A DNA stretch of 64,000 bases. Source: Pseudomonas sp. GOM7. Its GTDB lineage: Bacteria > Pseudomonadota > Gammaproteobacteria > Pseudomonadales > Pseudomonadaceae. The first letter of the stretch is position 1. Each line of letters begins with the position of its first letter. Below, piece by piece: positions 25,599-34,389 of the stretch. A program made the translations under genes and the position numbers. The stretch is from assembly GCF_026723825.1 (NCBI RefSeq), contig NZ_CP113519.1, positions 4,712,001 to 4,776,000 on the forward strand, in the 5' to 3' direction. Under the pieces are notes generated by a model that was not told the DNA's origin, did not search any database, and saw only the letters and a program-made list of their open reading frames with translations.

Positions 25599-27895
25599 AC
25601 CTGCGCGTCGCCGTGCGCGAGCTGTGCGAGTTCACCGCCAAGGAAGGTGACCTCGACCTGCGCTTCACCCCCTCGCCCACCGCGCAGGAGGGCATGGCCG
25701 GGCACGCCACGGTGGTGGCCCGGCGCGGCCCGGATTACGTTTCCGAACTGCCGCTGATCGGCCAGTTCGAGGAGCTTACGGTCAGCGGCCGCGCCGATGG
25801 CTTCGACCCCGAGTTTCGCCTGCTGGAAGAGATCAAGACCCATCGCGGCGACATCTCGCGCATCCCCGCCAACCACCGCCTGCTGCACTGGGCGCAGGTC
25901 AAGGTGTACGGCTGGCTGCTGTGCCAGGAGCTGGGTTTCGATGAGCTGGATCTGGCAGTGGTCTACTTCAACGTCATCACTCAGCAGGAAACGGTATTCC
26001 GCGAACGCCATAGCGCAGCCTCGCTGGGTGAGTTCTTCGCCCTGCATTGCCGCCGCTATATCGACTGGGCGCGGCAGGAACAGGCGCACCAGCAGGCACG
26101 CAACCAGGCGCTGGAGAGCTTGAGCTTCCCCTACGGCGAATTTCGCCATGGCCAACGGCAACTGGCCGAGGCCGTGTACCGCGCCGCCCGCGACGGCCAC
26201 TACCTGCTGGCGCAGGCCACCACCGGCATTGGCAAGACTCTTGGCACCCTGTTCCCACAGCTCAAGGCCATGCCCGGCCAGCAACTCGACCGCCTGTTCT
26301 TCTTGAGCGCCAAGACGCCGGGCCGGCGCCTGGCACTGGATGCCCTGCAACGCCTGCGCGAGCCGGATACACCGCTGCGCGTGCTGGAACACGTCGCCCG
26401 CGACAAGGCCTGCGAACACCCGAGCAAAGCCTGCCATGGCGACTCCTGCCCGTTGGCCAAGGGCTTCTACGATCGCCTGCCGGCGGCGCGTAGCGCGGCA
26501 CTCAAGGAACGCTGGCTGGATCAGCAGGCGGTGCGCAATATCGCCATCGCCCACGGCGTATGCCCCTACTACCTGAGCCAGGAGCTGTGCCGCTGGAGCG
26601 ACGTGGTGGTGTGCGACTACAACTACTACTTCGACCTCGGCGCCCTGCTGCACAGCCTCACCCTGATCAACCAATGGCGCGTCTGCCTGCTGGTGGACGA
26701 GGCGCACAATCTGGTGGAGCGCGGACGCGGCATGTACAGCGCCGAGCTGGATCAGGCGCGCTTCAAGGCCATGTGCCGCGAAGCGCCGAAGCGCCTGAAG
26801 AGCGTGCTGGAGCGGGTCGACCGCCACTGGGATCAACTGCACCGCGAGCAAGAGGTGCCCTATCAGGTCTACCCGCTGGCGCCGGACTTGCTGCTGGCCG
26901 CCCTGGGCAAAGCCGTTAGCGCCATCACCGACCTGCTTACCGACCAGCCCGAAGGCAATGGCGGTGAGCTACTCAGCTTCTATCTGGACGCCATGCTGTT
27001 CTGCCGCCTGGCGGAAAGCTTCGGCCCGCACTCGCTGTTCGATATCAGCCGCGTCGAGGCCGGCAACGGGCGCAGCTACTCGACCCTGTGCATCCGCAAT
27101 ATCCTCCCGGCGCCCTTCCTCGGCCCGCGCTTCGAGGAGGCCCACAGCGCCACGCTGTTCTCCGCCACCCTCAGCCCCAGCCACTACTACCTCGACCTGC
27201 TCGGCCTGCCGGAAGAGACCCAGTGTCTGGACGTTGCCTCCCCCTTCAGCGCCGAACAACTGCACGTGCAGGTGGTGCGCAACCTCTCCACCCGCTACCA
27301 GCACCGCGAAGCCTCGCTGGCGCCGATCTGCCAGTTGATGGCACGCCAATACGCCGAACGTCCCGGCAACTACCTGGCCTTCTTCAGCAGCTACCAGTAT
27401 CTGGAACAGGTGCTGCAGGAGCTGCGCCGCGACCACCCGCAGATTCCGGTATGGACGCAGTCACGGCAGATGGACGAAGCGGCGCGCCAGGGCTTTATCG
27501 AGCGCTTCCAGATCGGCGGGCGCGGCATCGGCTTCGCCGTGCTCGGCGGCGTGTTTGGCGAGGGAGTGGATCTACCCGGCGAACGCCTGATCGGCGCCTT
27601 CGTCGCCACCCTCGGCCTGGCCCAGCTCAACCCCATCAACGAAGAAATCCGCCAACGCATGGACACCCTGTTCGGCAATGGCTACGACTACACCTACCTC
27701 TACCCCGGTTTGCAGAAAGTGGTGCAAGCCGCTGGCCGGGTCATCCGAACCCCGGAAGACCAGGGTGTGCTCTACCTGATCGACGACCGCTTCGCCCGCC
27801 CGGAAGTCCGCCGCCTTCTGCCAACCTGGTGGCAAGTGGAGCTGCTGCGTTTGCCGCACAGAACATCCACCCCCGAACCGCAACCCGATCTGTAG
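25595..27895 (+). CDS. Rad3/XPD-DinG-type ATP-dependent DNA helicase with N-terminal PD-(D/E)xK nuclease-like domain
   Basis: The 766-residue product starts at a TTG at 25595 that overlaps the nuclease stop; GGAG motifs lie just upstream. Residues 60-130 hold a Cas4/RecB-like nuclease motif (RADGFDPE, Glu79-Ile-Lys81). The helicase has Walker A TTGIGKT (209-215), an iron-sulfur cluster set Cys273, Cys280, Cys285 and Cys323, and the DEAH box (368-371), then C-terminal motifs V/VI (GVFGEGVDLPGERL, VVQAAGRVIRT). This is a 5'-3' superfamily 2 helicase. Together with FAN1 it forms a likely cross-link/flap repair module. An upstream in-frame extension to 24923 is rejected because it covers the nuclease gene. 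Confidence 0.9.
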   Translation: MNLRVAVRELCEFTAKEGDLDLRFTPSPTAQEGMAGHATVVARRGPDYVSELPLIGQFEELTVSGRADGFDPEFRLLEEIKTHRGDISRIPANHRLLHWAQVKVYGWLLCQELGFDELDLAVVYFNVITQQETVFRERHSAASLGEFFALHCRRYIDWARQEQAHQQARNQALESLSFPYGEFRHGQRQLAEAVYRAARDGHYLLAQATTGIGKTLGTLFPQLKAMPGQQLDRLFFLSAKTPGRRLALDALQRLREPDTPLRVLEHVARDKACEHPSKACHGDSCPLAKGFYDRLPAARSAALKERWLDQQAVRNIAIAHGVCPYYLSQELCRWSDVVVCDYNYYFDLGALLHSLTLINQWRVCLLVDEAHNLVERGRGMYSAELDQARFKAMCREAPKRLKSVLERVDRHWDQLHREQEVPYQVYPLAPDLLLAALGKAVSAITDLLTDQPEGNGGELLSFYLDAMLFCRLAESFGPHSLFDISRVEAGNGRSYSTLCIRNILPAPFLGPRFEEAHSATLFSATLSPSHYYLDLLGLPEETQCLDVASPFSAEQLHVQVVRNLSTRYQHREASLAPICQLMARQYAERPGNYLAFFSSYQYLEQVLQELRRDHPQIPVWTQSRQMDEAARQGFIERFQIGGRGIGFAVLGGVFGEGVDLPGERLIGAFVATLGLAQLNPINEEIRQRMDTLFGNGYDYTYLYPGLQKVVQAAGRVIRTPEDQGVLYLIDDRFARPEVRRLLPTWWQVELLRLPHRTSTPEPQPDL

Positions 27896-28067
27896 GAGCG
27901 GCTGGGCGGCATTCCGTTTTATCCGCGATCATTGCCGCCTGAGAGGCCGTAGCCTGGGTAGAGCACCGCGCAACCCAGGAATCCACAGACGATGGGTTTC
28001 GCTGTGCTCTACCCATCCTACGCGAGCCCGAGGCCCCTCGTAGCTGAGGCCTCTCTCACGAGGCACC
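27896..28067. repeat. Mosaic of intergenic repeats after the helicase gene
   Basis: The stretch holds a TGTAGGAGCGGC...TTATCCGCGA-type Pseudomonas repeat and a GATGGGTTTCGC...CTCTACCCATCCTACG hairpin; the latter recurs at 32152-32185. No coding potential seen. Together with the next feature it makes up a 580-base gap without an intact gene. Confidence 0.6.
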
Positions 28068-28084
28068 GGTGCGCACAGCGCACC

Positions 28085-28204
28085 CTACGTGGGGAGTGTC
28101 AGCCGCACTTCCACGCCGCCTTTTCCTGCACGAAATTCAGGCCCAGGCCGGTGCTTTGTGGCCCCATTGGGGCGCGGCAGGGAGTAGAAGCGTTCGGTCA
28201 GCAA
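28085..28204 (-). pseudogene. creC: Broken copy of the creC 3' end
   Basis: The minus strand encodes LTERFYSLPRPNG, then a frameshifted middle, then GGVEVRLTLPT and stop, which matches the last 55 residues of the intact CreC at 32955. Relative to it there are two single-base losses and a deletion of about 45 bases. The left flank (GGTGCGCACAGCGCACCCTA then CGTGGGGAGTGT) is also the same as at the intact gene. The two copies are in the same orientation, about 4.8 kb apart. Confidence 0.85.
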
Positions 28205-28261
28205 ATAGTCCGGACAACCTCTGCCAACGGTGAAAGCATCATCCACCCACGCCGGAAATCC

Positions 28262-28296
28262 TGGCGTAGGGTGGACAACGCGAAGCTTGTCCACCC
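28262..28296. repeat. GTAGGGTGGACAACGCGAAG hairpin repeat
   Basis: The unit CGTAGGGTGGACAACGCGAA followed by GCTTGTCCACC folds as a hairpin. It recurs at 32081 and 32838, i.e. in the other gaps of the 28-33 kb region. Confidence 0.75.
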
Positions 28297-28479
28297 TGCC
28301 TGGGTCGAGCACTGCGAAACGGATGATGGGCGGCGACACTTGCCGGCAACGAAGCCTGAGTACCTATCGTCCATTTGAACGATAGCCGGCACGCGAGAAT
28401 TGCGTAGACTCGAACCCTGACTTCCGCGCAATTTGCAGCCTGCGCGCTTTCTACCCAGAAAAATAACAAGGGGGATAGC

Positions 28480-29475
28480 ATGGCAACCGATACTGCGCCT
28501 GTGGACGGGCTCTCCAGCCAGGTATTCACGGCATTCAGCCTGGCCATCCTGGAGCTGCACACCAAGGTTCGCGGCGCTTCGATCTCGACCTTCCATCAGC
28601 AGGCACTGCAACTGCTGGGCTCGCTGATCGCCTTCGACAAGGCCTGGTGGGGCCGGGCGGCCTGGCGGGAGAACCTGCCAGTCGAGCACAGTTCCTTCCT
28701 GCTCGGGCTGCCCAAGCGTTATGCCAGTGACTGGGAGCAGCTCAAGAAGAACGATGCCAGCCTCGGTGAGATGCACCAGCGCCAAGGCACTTGCCAGGTC
28801 ATCCACTGCACGGCCCCTGACGCCCATCCCGGCCTGGCGCAACTGGGCCGCCAATACGATCTCGCTCATGCACTGGCTATCGCCATCACCGAGGCGCAGA
28901 CGCAACTGGGCGTGCATCTGACCCTGTTTCGCTCACCCGGCCGCCCGCCTTTCACGGCGACCGAGCAGCATCTTCTCGAGCTGCTCATGCCCCACCTGAT
29001 CGCCGCCGAACAGGAAAGTTATCTGCGCACGCTGGCAACCCTGCGTGACAGCGACGGCGCGTATGACGAAACGGCCCTGGCCGTGTGCGACCGCTACGGC
29101 GTGTTGATGTCGATGGAGCCGAACTTCGTGTCGATGCTGGCGGCGGAATGGCCTGATCAGCAAGGTAACCGCCTGCCTGCGCCATACGTCCCGCAACGGG
29201 CCTACGTCGGCCATTGCATCCATATCGAGCCACAGCCGATAGGTGACCTCGTGCTGCTGAGGGCGCGCCGCCGCAGCAGCATAGAGCGGCTCAGCACGCG
29301 CGAACTGGAGGTCGCGAAAGGCTTCGCCGCCGGACAGACCTACAAGGAAGTTGCCCGTAGCGTTGGTGTTTCGCCTTGTACCGTTCGCCATCATTTACGC
29401 AAGGTCTACGACAAACTGGGTATCAGTCGCAAAGCACAGATCGCCCAACTTATCCCCATCGACAAACACTGTTAA
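28480..29475 (+). CDS. LuxR-family transcriptional regulator
   Basis: The 331-residue protein has a C-terminal LuxR/FixJ helix-turn-helix (about 265-325: LSTRELEVAKGFAAGQTYKE, then VRHHLRKVYDKLGISRKAQI). The N-terminal 240 residues match no receiver or acyl-homoserine-lactone domain that I recognise and are probably a ligand-sensing (PAS/GAF-like) domain. AAGGGGGATAGC precedes the ATG. It lies 100 bases before an outer-membrane-protein gene and an amidase on the same strand, whose expression it probably controls. Confidence 0.85.
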   Translation: MATDTAPVDGLSSQVFTAFSLAILELHTKVRGASISTFHQQALQLLGSLIAFDKAWWGRAAWRENLPVEHSSFLLGLPKRYASDWEQLKKNDASLGEMHQRQGTCQVIHCTAPDAHPGLAQLGRQYDLAHALAIAITEAQTQLGVHLTLFRSPGRPPFTATEQHLLELLMPHLIAAEQESYLRTLATLRDSDGAYDETALAVCDRYGVLMSMEPNFVSMLAAEWPDQQGNRLPAPYVPQRAYVGHCIHIEPQPIGDLVLLRARRRSSIERLSTRELEVAKGFAAGQTYKEVARSVGVSPCTVRHHLRKVYDKLGISRKAQIAQLIPIDKHC

Positions 29476-29574
29476 TAACGCGCCCGCGCCCCCTTCATAA
29501 CTATCCGCCTCGACATGGGTCATTGCCCGTGCACAGGCTCGTACGCGCCCAACAATAAGAACAAGGAATATACG

Positions 29575-30510
29575 ATGTCATACAGACGATGGTTTGCCGC
29601 GCCTTCGATAATAGGTTTGAGCCTTGCCCTGTTATCCCCTGCGTTATACGCCACCGAGAATGGCGCCCCGACGACGGCTGCGGGCGTGCTCGACTTCGGC
29701 GCAGGCTTCATGCCGCCCTCGACGCCCTACGGCACCCTTGGCATGCGCGTCAGCCATTATCGCGCGCATGCCTTGAAGGATGACGACGGCAATGACAGCC
29801 CGAATGATTTCGCTATCGATGTCACGGCCATTGGCCTGGCGTATATCCGCATGACGCAGCAAGAGTGGCTGGGTGCCCGTTACGGCTTCGCCATCGTGCC
29901 GGTGTTTTTCAAGATGGACGCCGACCTGGGCGTCAATATAGGTGGGCAGCGCGTATTCAGTGACAGTGCCGAGGTCTTTCGCCCGGCGGATCTGCAAGTG
30001 GCGCCGCTGATACTGGAGTGGCGGCCCAGACCCAATCTGGGCATCAACACACAACTGGTGGTGCAAATGCCCACTGGGGATTATGACAAGGATCGCCTGG
30101 TGAGCCCTGGCACCAATCACTGGACGCTCTCGCCAGTGTTGAACTTCACCTACATTACGTCGAGCGGCCTTGAACTTTCATCCAGTTTCCAACTGGACAT
30201 CAATGCCCGCAACTCGGCTACGGATTACCGCAGCGGCATCGAATACCGCCATGAATTTGCCGTCGGCCAACACCTTGGCAATTGGACACTTGGCATCGGT
30301 GGCTACCACTACCGGCAATTAACCGACGATGACGCGCCGGGGCTGACCAATGGCAACCGCGCCAGGACTTTCGCCATTGGCCCGGCCCTGAGTTACTTCA
30401 AACCAGACTCCGGTTTACCGCCGATCTGGTTACACGCCTACAAGGAATTCGATTCTCACAACCGCACCGAGGGTTACACCCTGGCCTTGCGCACGGGTAT
30501 CAGTTTTTAA
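29575..30510 (+). CDS. Outer-membrane MetA/phenol-degradation family protein (transporter)
   Basis: The 311-residue protein has a signal peptide (about MSYRRWFAAPSIIGLSLALL to ALYA) and alternating beta-strand patterns ending in an aromatic C-terminal strand (LALRTGISF), as in the MetA-pathway-of-phenol-degradation family. Such proteins form outer-membrane channels for hydrophobic or aromatic growth substrates. The ATG at 29575 has AAGGA 7 bases upstream. It is followed by an amidase after 34 bases, which suggests uptake of an amide substrate. Confidence 0.85.
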   Translation: MSYRRWFAAPSIIGLSLALLSPALYATENGAPTTAAGVLDFGAGFMPPSTPYGTLGMRVSHYRAHALKDDDGNDSPNDFAIDVTAIGLAYIRMTQQEWLGARYGFAIVPVFFKMDADLGVNIGGQRVFSDSAEVFRPADLQVAPLILEWRPRPNLGINTQLVVQMPTGDYDKDRLVSPGTNHWTLSPVLNFTYITSSGLELSSSFQLDINARNSATDYRSGIEYRHEFAVGQHLGNWTLGIGGYHYRQLTDDDAPGLTNGNRARTFAIGPALSYFKPDSGLPPIWLHAYKEFDSHNRTEGYTLALRTGISF

Positions 30511-30544
30511 GTAACGAGCCTGCTCTTCAACCGAGGGAAGTTTC

Positions 30545-31999
30545 ATGAAAGACATTCAAAACCTGTTCGATACGCTCGATGGTCGCGGTCTGGCTGCACT
30601 GGTCAAAAAGGGTGAAGTGCACCCCGGCGAGCTGCTCGAAGCCGCCATCAGCCGTGTCGAACAGGTGGAGCCACACCTGGCAGCGGTAGCCGAGCGCCTG
30701 TATGACCAGGCCCGTGAACGCACCACCAATGGCCAGCCATTCCAAGGCCCGCTGGCCGGCGTGCCGACCCTGGTAAAGGACATGTTCTCCCCGATGGCCG
30801 GCGCCCGGATGACCAACGGTTCCAGAGCCCTGGGCGAGTTTCGCGCAGACAGTGACTGCGAAGTCGTTGCCCGGCTCAGGGCAGCAGGCTGCCAACTGAT
30901 TGGCACCACCACCGCACCCGAGTTCGGCGTTTCCTACACCACGGAGTCTCAACGCTTCGGGGCGACACGCAACCCCTGGAATGTAGAACACAGCGCTGGC
31001 GGCTCCAGCGGCGGCGCGGCCGCTCTGGTCGCGGCACGCGCCATTCCCTTTGCCCACGGTAACGACGGCGGTGGCTCCTTGCGCGTTCCCGCCTCGTGCT
31101 GCGGGGTGTTCGGCTTCAAGCCATCACGCGGCCTGCTGCCATCAGGGCCGATGGTGGGTGAAGGCTGGGCCGGCCTGAGTACGGCCCATGCCATCACGCT
31201 CTCGGTGGGCGACAGCGCAGCGCTGCTCGATGCCACCGCCGGCATGGATCTCGGTGCGCCCTATGCCGCGCCGATGCCGTCGACCTCCTTCTCCCAGGCC
31301 TTGGAGCACTCACCCAAGCCGCTGAAGATTGCCCTGGTGGCCGAGCTGGCGCCCTGGCAAACCCAGCCTGACGCCTTGCAGGCCGTACAGCGGACGGCTG
31401 CGCTGCTGGAGTCGCTCGGGCATAGCGTGACCAGCACGACGCTGCCGGTGCACCTGCTCGAATTTCTCGACGCGACCTTCGACATCATCGGCTCCCATAC
31501 CCGCAGCTTCCTGGACATGCTGGGCAAGCTGCGCGGTGCTCCGGTGGCGCCCGAGGAGCTGGAGCCGCGCACGCGCGTGATCCTGCGCGAGCGCGGCCAA
31601 CTGTCGGCAACGCGCTATATCGCGGCGGTCGAATACATGCACGCCCTCGGTCGCACCATGGCGGCGTTCCTCCAGGATTACGACCTCATCCTGACCCCGA
31701 CCCTGAACAGGGCACCGCCCCGCCTGGGTGAGCTGACACTCGAAGACGACAGCCATTCCCTTCAGGACTTCATCGAGCTGTCCCATGGTTATTCACCCTA
31801 TACGGCCATCTTCAACGCCACGGGCCAGCCTGCGATGTCGGTGCCCCTGTACTGGACAAGTGAAGGGCTGCCGCTGGGCTCTCACTTCGCCGGCCGCTTC
31901 GGCGACGAGCGAACGCTGCTGAGCCTTGCCCGGCAACTGGAGGATGCCCAGCCCTGGGCTGCCCGCCGCCCGGCCGTGAATGCCTGCCAGCGGTCATAA
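30545..31999 (+). CDS. Amidase (amidase-signature family)
   Basis: This 484-residue amidase-signature enzyme has the complete Ser-cisSer-Lys triad: Lys78 (TLVKDM), Ser154 (AGGSSGGAAA) and Ser178 (DGGGSLRVP). It hydrolyses a carboxamide to acid and amine or ammonia. No GatA-specific context (gatB/gatC) is nearby, so it is a catabolic amidase; 6-aminohexanoate-dimer-type and aromatic amide substrates are possible. It is the last gene of the LuxR-MetA-amidase unit. Confidence 0.88.
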   Translation: MKDIQNLFDTLDGRGLAALVKKGEVHPGELLEAAISRVEQVEPHLAAVAERLYDQARERTTNGQPFQGPLAGVPTLVKDMFSPMAGARMTNGSRALGEFRADSDCEVVARLRAAGCQLIGTTTAPEFGVSYTTESQRFGATRNPWNVEHSAGGSSGGAAALVAARAIPFAHGNDGGGSLRVPASCCGVFGFKPSRGLLPSGPMVGEGWAGLSTAHAITLSVGDSAALLDATAGMDLGAPYAAPMPSTSFSQALEHSPKPLKIALVAELAPWQTQPDALQAVQRTAALLESLGHSVTSTTLPVHLLEFLDATFDIIGSHTRSFLDMLGKLRGAPVAPEELEPRTRVILRERGQLSATRYIAAVEYMHALGRTMAAFLQDYDLILTPTLNRAPPRLGELTLEDDSHSLQDFIELSHGYSPYTAIFNATGQPAMSVPLYWTSEGLPLGSHFAGRFGDERTLLSLARQLEDAQPWAARRPAVNACQRS

Positions 32000-32208
32000 G
32001 GCGGGGCCCCGCGCGAACCCGGATAACCACTCCCAACGGTGGATGAAAAAGCGTCACCCACCCTACGGGGGAAATCGTGCCCTAGGGTGGACAAGGCGAA
32101 GCTTGTCCACCATGACTGGGTTGAGCACTGCGAAACCCGGGAACCCGCCGATGATGGGTTTCGCGTTGCTCTACCCCTCCTACGTGTTGCCTCCCTCACC
32201 AAAACGAC
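32000..32208. repeat. Repeat mosaic after the amidase gene
   Basis: The gap contains an ACGGTGGATGAAAAAGCGTC unit (again at 32793), the GGGTGGACAAGGCGAAGCTT hairpin (32083-32111) and the GATGGGTTTCGC...CTACCCCTCCTACG unit (32152-32185). No gene seen. Confidence 0.65.
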
Positions 32209-32233
32209 GAAGGCGCCCAAGCGGGCGCCTTCA
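32205..32233 (-). terminator. Terminator of the short repeat-protein gene
   Basis: GAAGGCGCCC/GGGCGCCTTC with loop AAGC; on the minus strand GTCGTTTT follows. It lies 25 bases after the stop at 32258. Confidence 0.8.
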
Positions 32234-32257
32234 GTCGAAGCAGGTGTCGCGGGGCGG

Positions 32258-32521
32258 TCAGGCGGTGCGGTTGACACCGACGCGGTCTGCGCCGTCTGCG
32301 GCTACGCGATTGGCTCCGACGCGATCAGCACCATCTGCAGCTACACGGTTGGCACCTACACGGTCTGCACCGTCTTCGGCTACTCGGTTCGGGCCGACAC
32401 GGTCAGAGCCATCTTCGGCTACCACAGGGACAGCAGTGGATTGAACGGCAATCTGCGGCAGGGCGAATGCGCTGGCGGACAGGGTGGCGATAACGAGGCT
32501 GGCGAGGATTTGCTTTTTCAT
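32258..32521 (-). CDS. Secreted tandem-repeat protein (13-residue VAxDGADRVGxNR repeats), short paralogue
   Basis: This is an 87-residue paralogue of the protein at 23266. The signal peptide MKKQILASLVIATLSASAFA is nearly identical, then PVVAEDGSDRVGPNR and three more 13-residue units, ending DRVGVNRTA. The 14-residue RTLERFR variant is missing. The ATG at 32521 (MKKQ) is chosen over 32539 because it begins the signal peptide shared with the paralogue. An AT-rich stretch at 32572-32635 upstream probably holds its promoter. It sits 430 bases downstream of creC on the same strand. Function unknown. Confidence 0.82.
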   Translation of the reverse strand: MKKQILASLVIATLSASAFALPQIAVQSTAVPVVAEDGSDRVGPNRVAEDGADRVGANRVAADGADRVGANRVAADGADRVGVNRTA

Positions 32522-32954
32522 GGTTCGGCTCCGGATCAAGGCTGGAAGGTGACTACGGGGCCCATGTTACCCATAAAAATTTGATTTAAAATCGCAAAAT
32601 AACAAACATAAGAATCGAATTAATAGATAAATCAAGATCGCCGTGACGGTGGTGCGCATAGCGCACCCTACGGCGTGGTCTCCGGGGTATGGGTGTAGGG
32701 TGCGCTATGCGCACCGATAGCACCTGGCAGAAGCAGGAGATATGAGCGGTACGCACGTAACGCCAGCAAGTAGACTCGACCACCACTCTCAACGGTGGAT
32801 GAAAAAGCGTCATTCACTCTACGGGGGAAATGGTGCCGTAGGGTGGACAACGCGAAGCTTGTCCACCATGCCTGGTCTAGCCCCCGTCGCAGCTACGACT
32901 GCATGGATGCAGGATGCCAGAGCCCCACAGGGTAGCCGGTGCGCGCAGCGCACC
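32522..32954. repeat. Promoter region and repeat mosaic between creC and the short repeat-protein gene
   Basis: From the gene outward: an AT-rich segment (32572-32635), an inverted pair of GGTGCGCATAGCGCACCCTA (32650-32715), the ACGGTGGATGAAAAAGCGTC unit (32793), the GTAGGGTGGACAACGCGAAG hairpin (32838-32870), half of the CATGGATGCAGGA unit (32895) and the GGTGCGCGCAGCGCACCCTA unit (32938-32958) that supplies the creC stop codon. No gene seen. Confidence 0.7.
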
Positions 32955-34376
32955 CTACGTGGGGAGTGTTAGCTGCACTTCCACACCGCCTTCGACATTG
33001 CCGATATGCAGTTCGCCGCCATGCAGCTCGGCCACTTCCTGCACGAAGTTCAGCCCCAGGCCGGTGCTCTTGCGGCCACCGTTGGGGCGCGGCAGGGAGT
33101 AGAAGCGTTCGGTCAGCCGACCCAGCGCGTAGCCGGGGATGGCTTCGCCCTGGTTGAACAGGCGCAACTCGATGCGCTCGCTCTGGCGTTCGGCGGCGAT
33201 GCGGATGCGTCCGCCGCGTGGAGTGAAGTCCAGGGCATTGTCCAGCAGGTTGGCCAGGGCCTGGCGCAACAGGAAGCGTTCGCCGCGCAGGTTGAGGCCG
33301 GGCGGTAATGCCTGTTCGATCTGCAGGTTGGCGGCGGTGATACGTGCCTGTTGGGCTTGCAGCAGTTCGTCCAGCAGTGGCGCCAGCGGCACCGTCACGC
33401 GCTCTTCCAGGCCCTGGCGTTGTTCCACCTGGGCCAGGTGCAGCAGGCGTTCGATGAGGTTCTGCAGACGCGCGCTTTCCTGCTGGATATTGGCCACGAA
33501 GCGCTGGTGCTGCTCTACCGGCATGTCGCCGTCGAGCAGTTCGGCGGCGCCACGAATGGCAGCCAGTGGGCTTTTCAGTTCATGAGTCAGGGTGTGCACG
33601 TAGCGCTCGACGTAAGCCTTGCCCTCCAGCTCGGTGCGCATGCGCTCGACCGCCTGGGCCAGTTGCGCGAGTTCGCCGCCGCGCACTTTCGGCGCCTCGG
33701 CGCGTTGGCCCTCGCTGACCGCCTGGGCGTAGCGGGTGAGCTTGCCCAGAGCGGCACTCAGCCACCAGGACAGCGCTGCGCCGATCAGCAGGCCAAGGGC
33801 GATCAGCCCGGCGCCGAGCCAGCTCAGGCGGTTCTGCGAGCGTTCGATATAGGGCAGCAGGGTGCGGTTGGGTTTGGCCACCGAGACCACGCCGATGATG
33901 CGCTCGCCGTCCTTGATCGGCGCCGCCACGTACATCACCGAGGAATCCGGGTCGTTCGGGTCTTCCCGGGTCGAGCGCGCGCCGTACTGGCCACGCAGGG
34001 TCAGCAGCACGTCATTCCAGCGCGAGTAGTCCTGGCCAACCGCCAGGCCGGTGGAGTCGAGCAGGACGATGCCCTTGTCGTCGGTGACGTAGATGCGGTG
34101 GTTGACCTCGGCCTTGGTCAGGCCCCAGATGGTCGCCTGCGGTTGGCGCCGGCCGTAGGCTTCCAGCGCCTCGGTGAGGCGGCCCTGGCCCAGCGTGCCG
34201 TCCTTGACCTGATCGCGCAGGATCTCGGCCAGCAGGTTGGCGGTATCGACCAGGGTTTCCTCGGTGCTCTGGCGCACGCCGGGGCGGATCTCGTCCATCA
34301 CCGTGCTGAGCACGAACCAGCCGGCCAGGCCGACGAAGAGGAAATAGACGAGGAAGATGCGTACGCCCAGCGGCAT
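32955..34376 (-). CDS. creC: Sensor histidine kinase CreC
   Basis: The 473-residue inner-membrane kinase has helices at about 5-25 and 185-207 enclosing a periplasmic sensor (28-180), a HAMP-like linker, the H box with His265 (HTLTHELKSPLAAIRGAAEL), and an ATPase domain with N box (ALANLLDNALDFTP) and G boxes (KSTGLGLNFV). It phosphorylates CreB, encoded 13 bases upstream. CreBC controls creD and, in pseudomonads, biofilm and beta-lactam responses. The frame extends upstream to 34541, but the ATG at 34376 opens the first helix. Its last codons and stop lie inside a repeat. Confidence 0.93.
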   Translation of the reverse strand: MPLGVRIFLVYFLFVGLAGWFVLSTVMDEIRPGVRQSTEETLVDTANLLAEILRDQVKDGTLGQGRLTEALEAYGRRQPQATIWGLTKAEVNHRIYVTDDKGIVLLDSTGLAVGQDYSRWNDVLLTLRGQYGARSTREDPNDPDSSVMYVAAPIKDGERIIGVVSVAKPNRTLLPYIERSQNRLSWLGAGLIALGLLIGAALSWWLSAALGKLTRYAQAVSEGQRAEAPKVRGGELAQLAQAVERMRTELEGKAYVERYVHTLTHELKSPLAAIRGAAELLDGDMPVEQHQRFVANIQQESARLQNLIERLLHLAQVEQRQGLEERVTVPLAPLLDELLQAQQARITAANLQIEQALPPGLNLRGERFLLRQALANLLDNALDFTPRGGRIRIAAERQSERIELRLFNQGEAIPGYALGRLTERFYSLPRPNGGRKSTGLGLNFVQEVAELHGGELHIGNVEGGVEVQLTLPT

Positions 34377-34389
34377 GCTAAGAGCCTCT

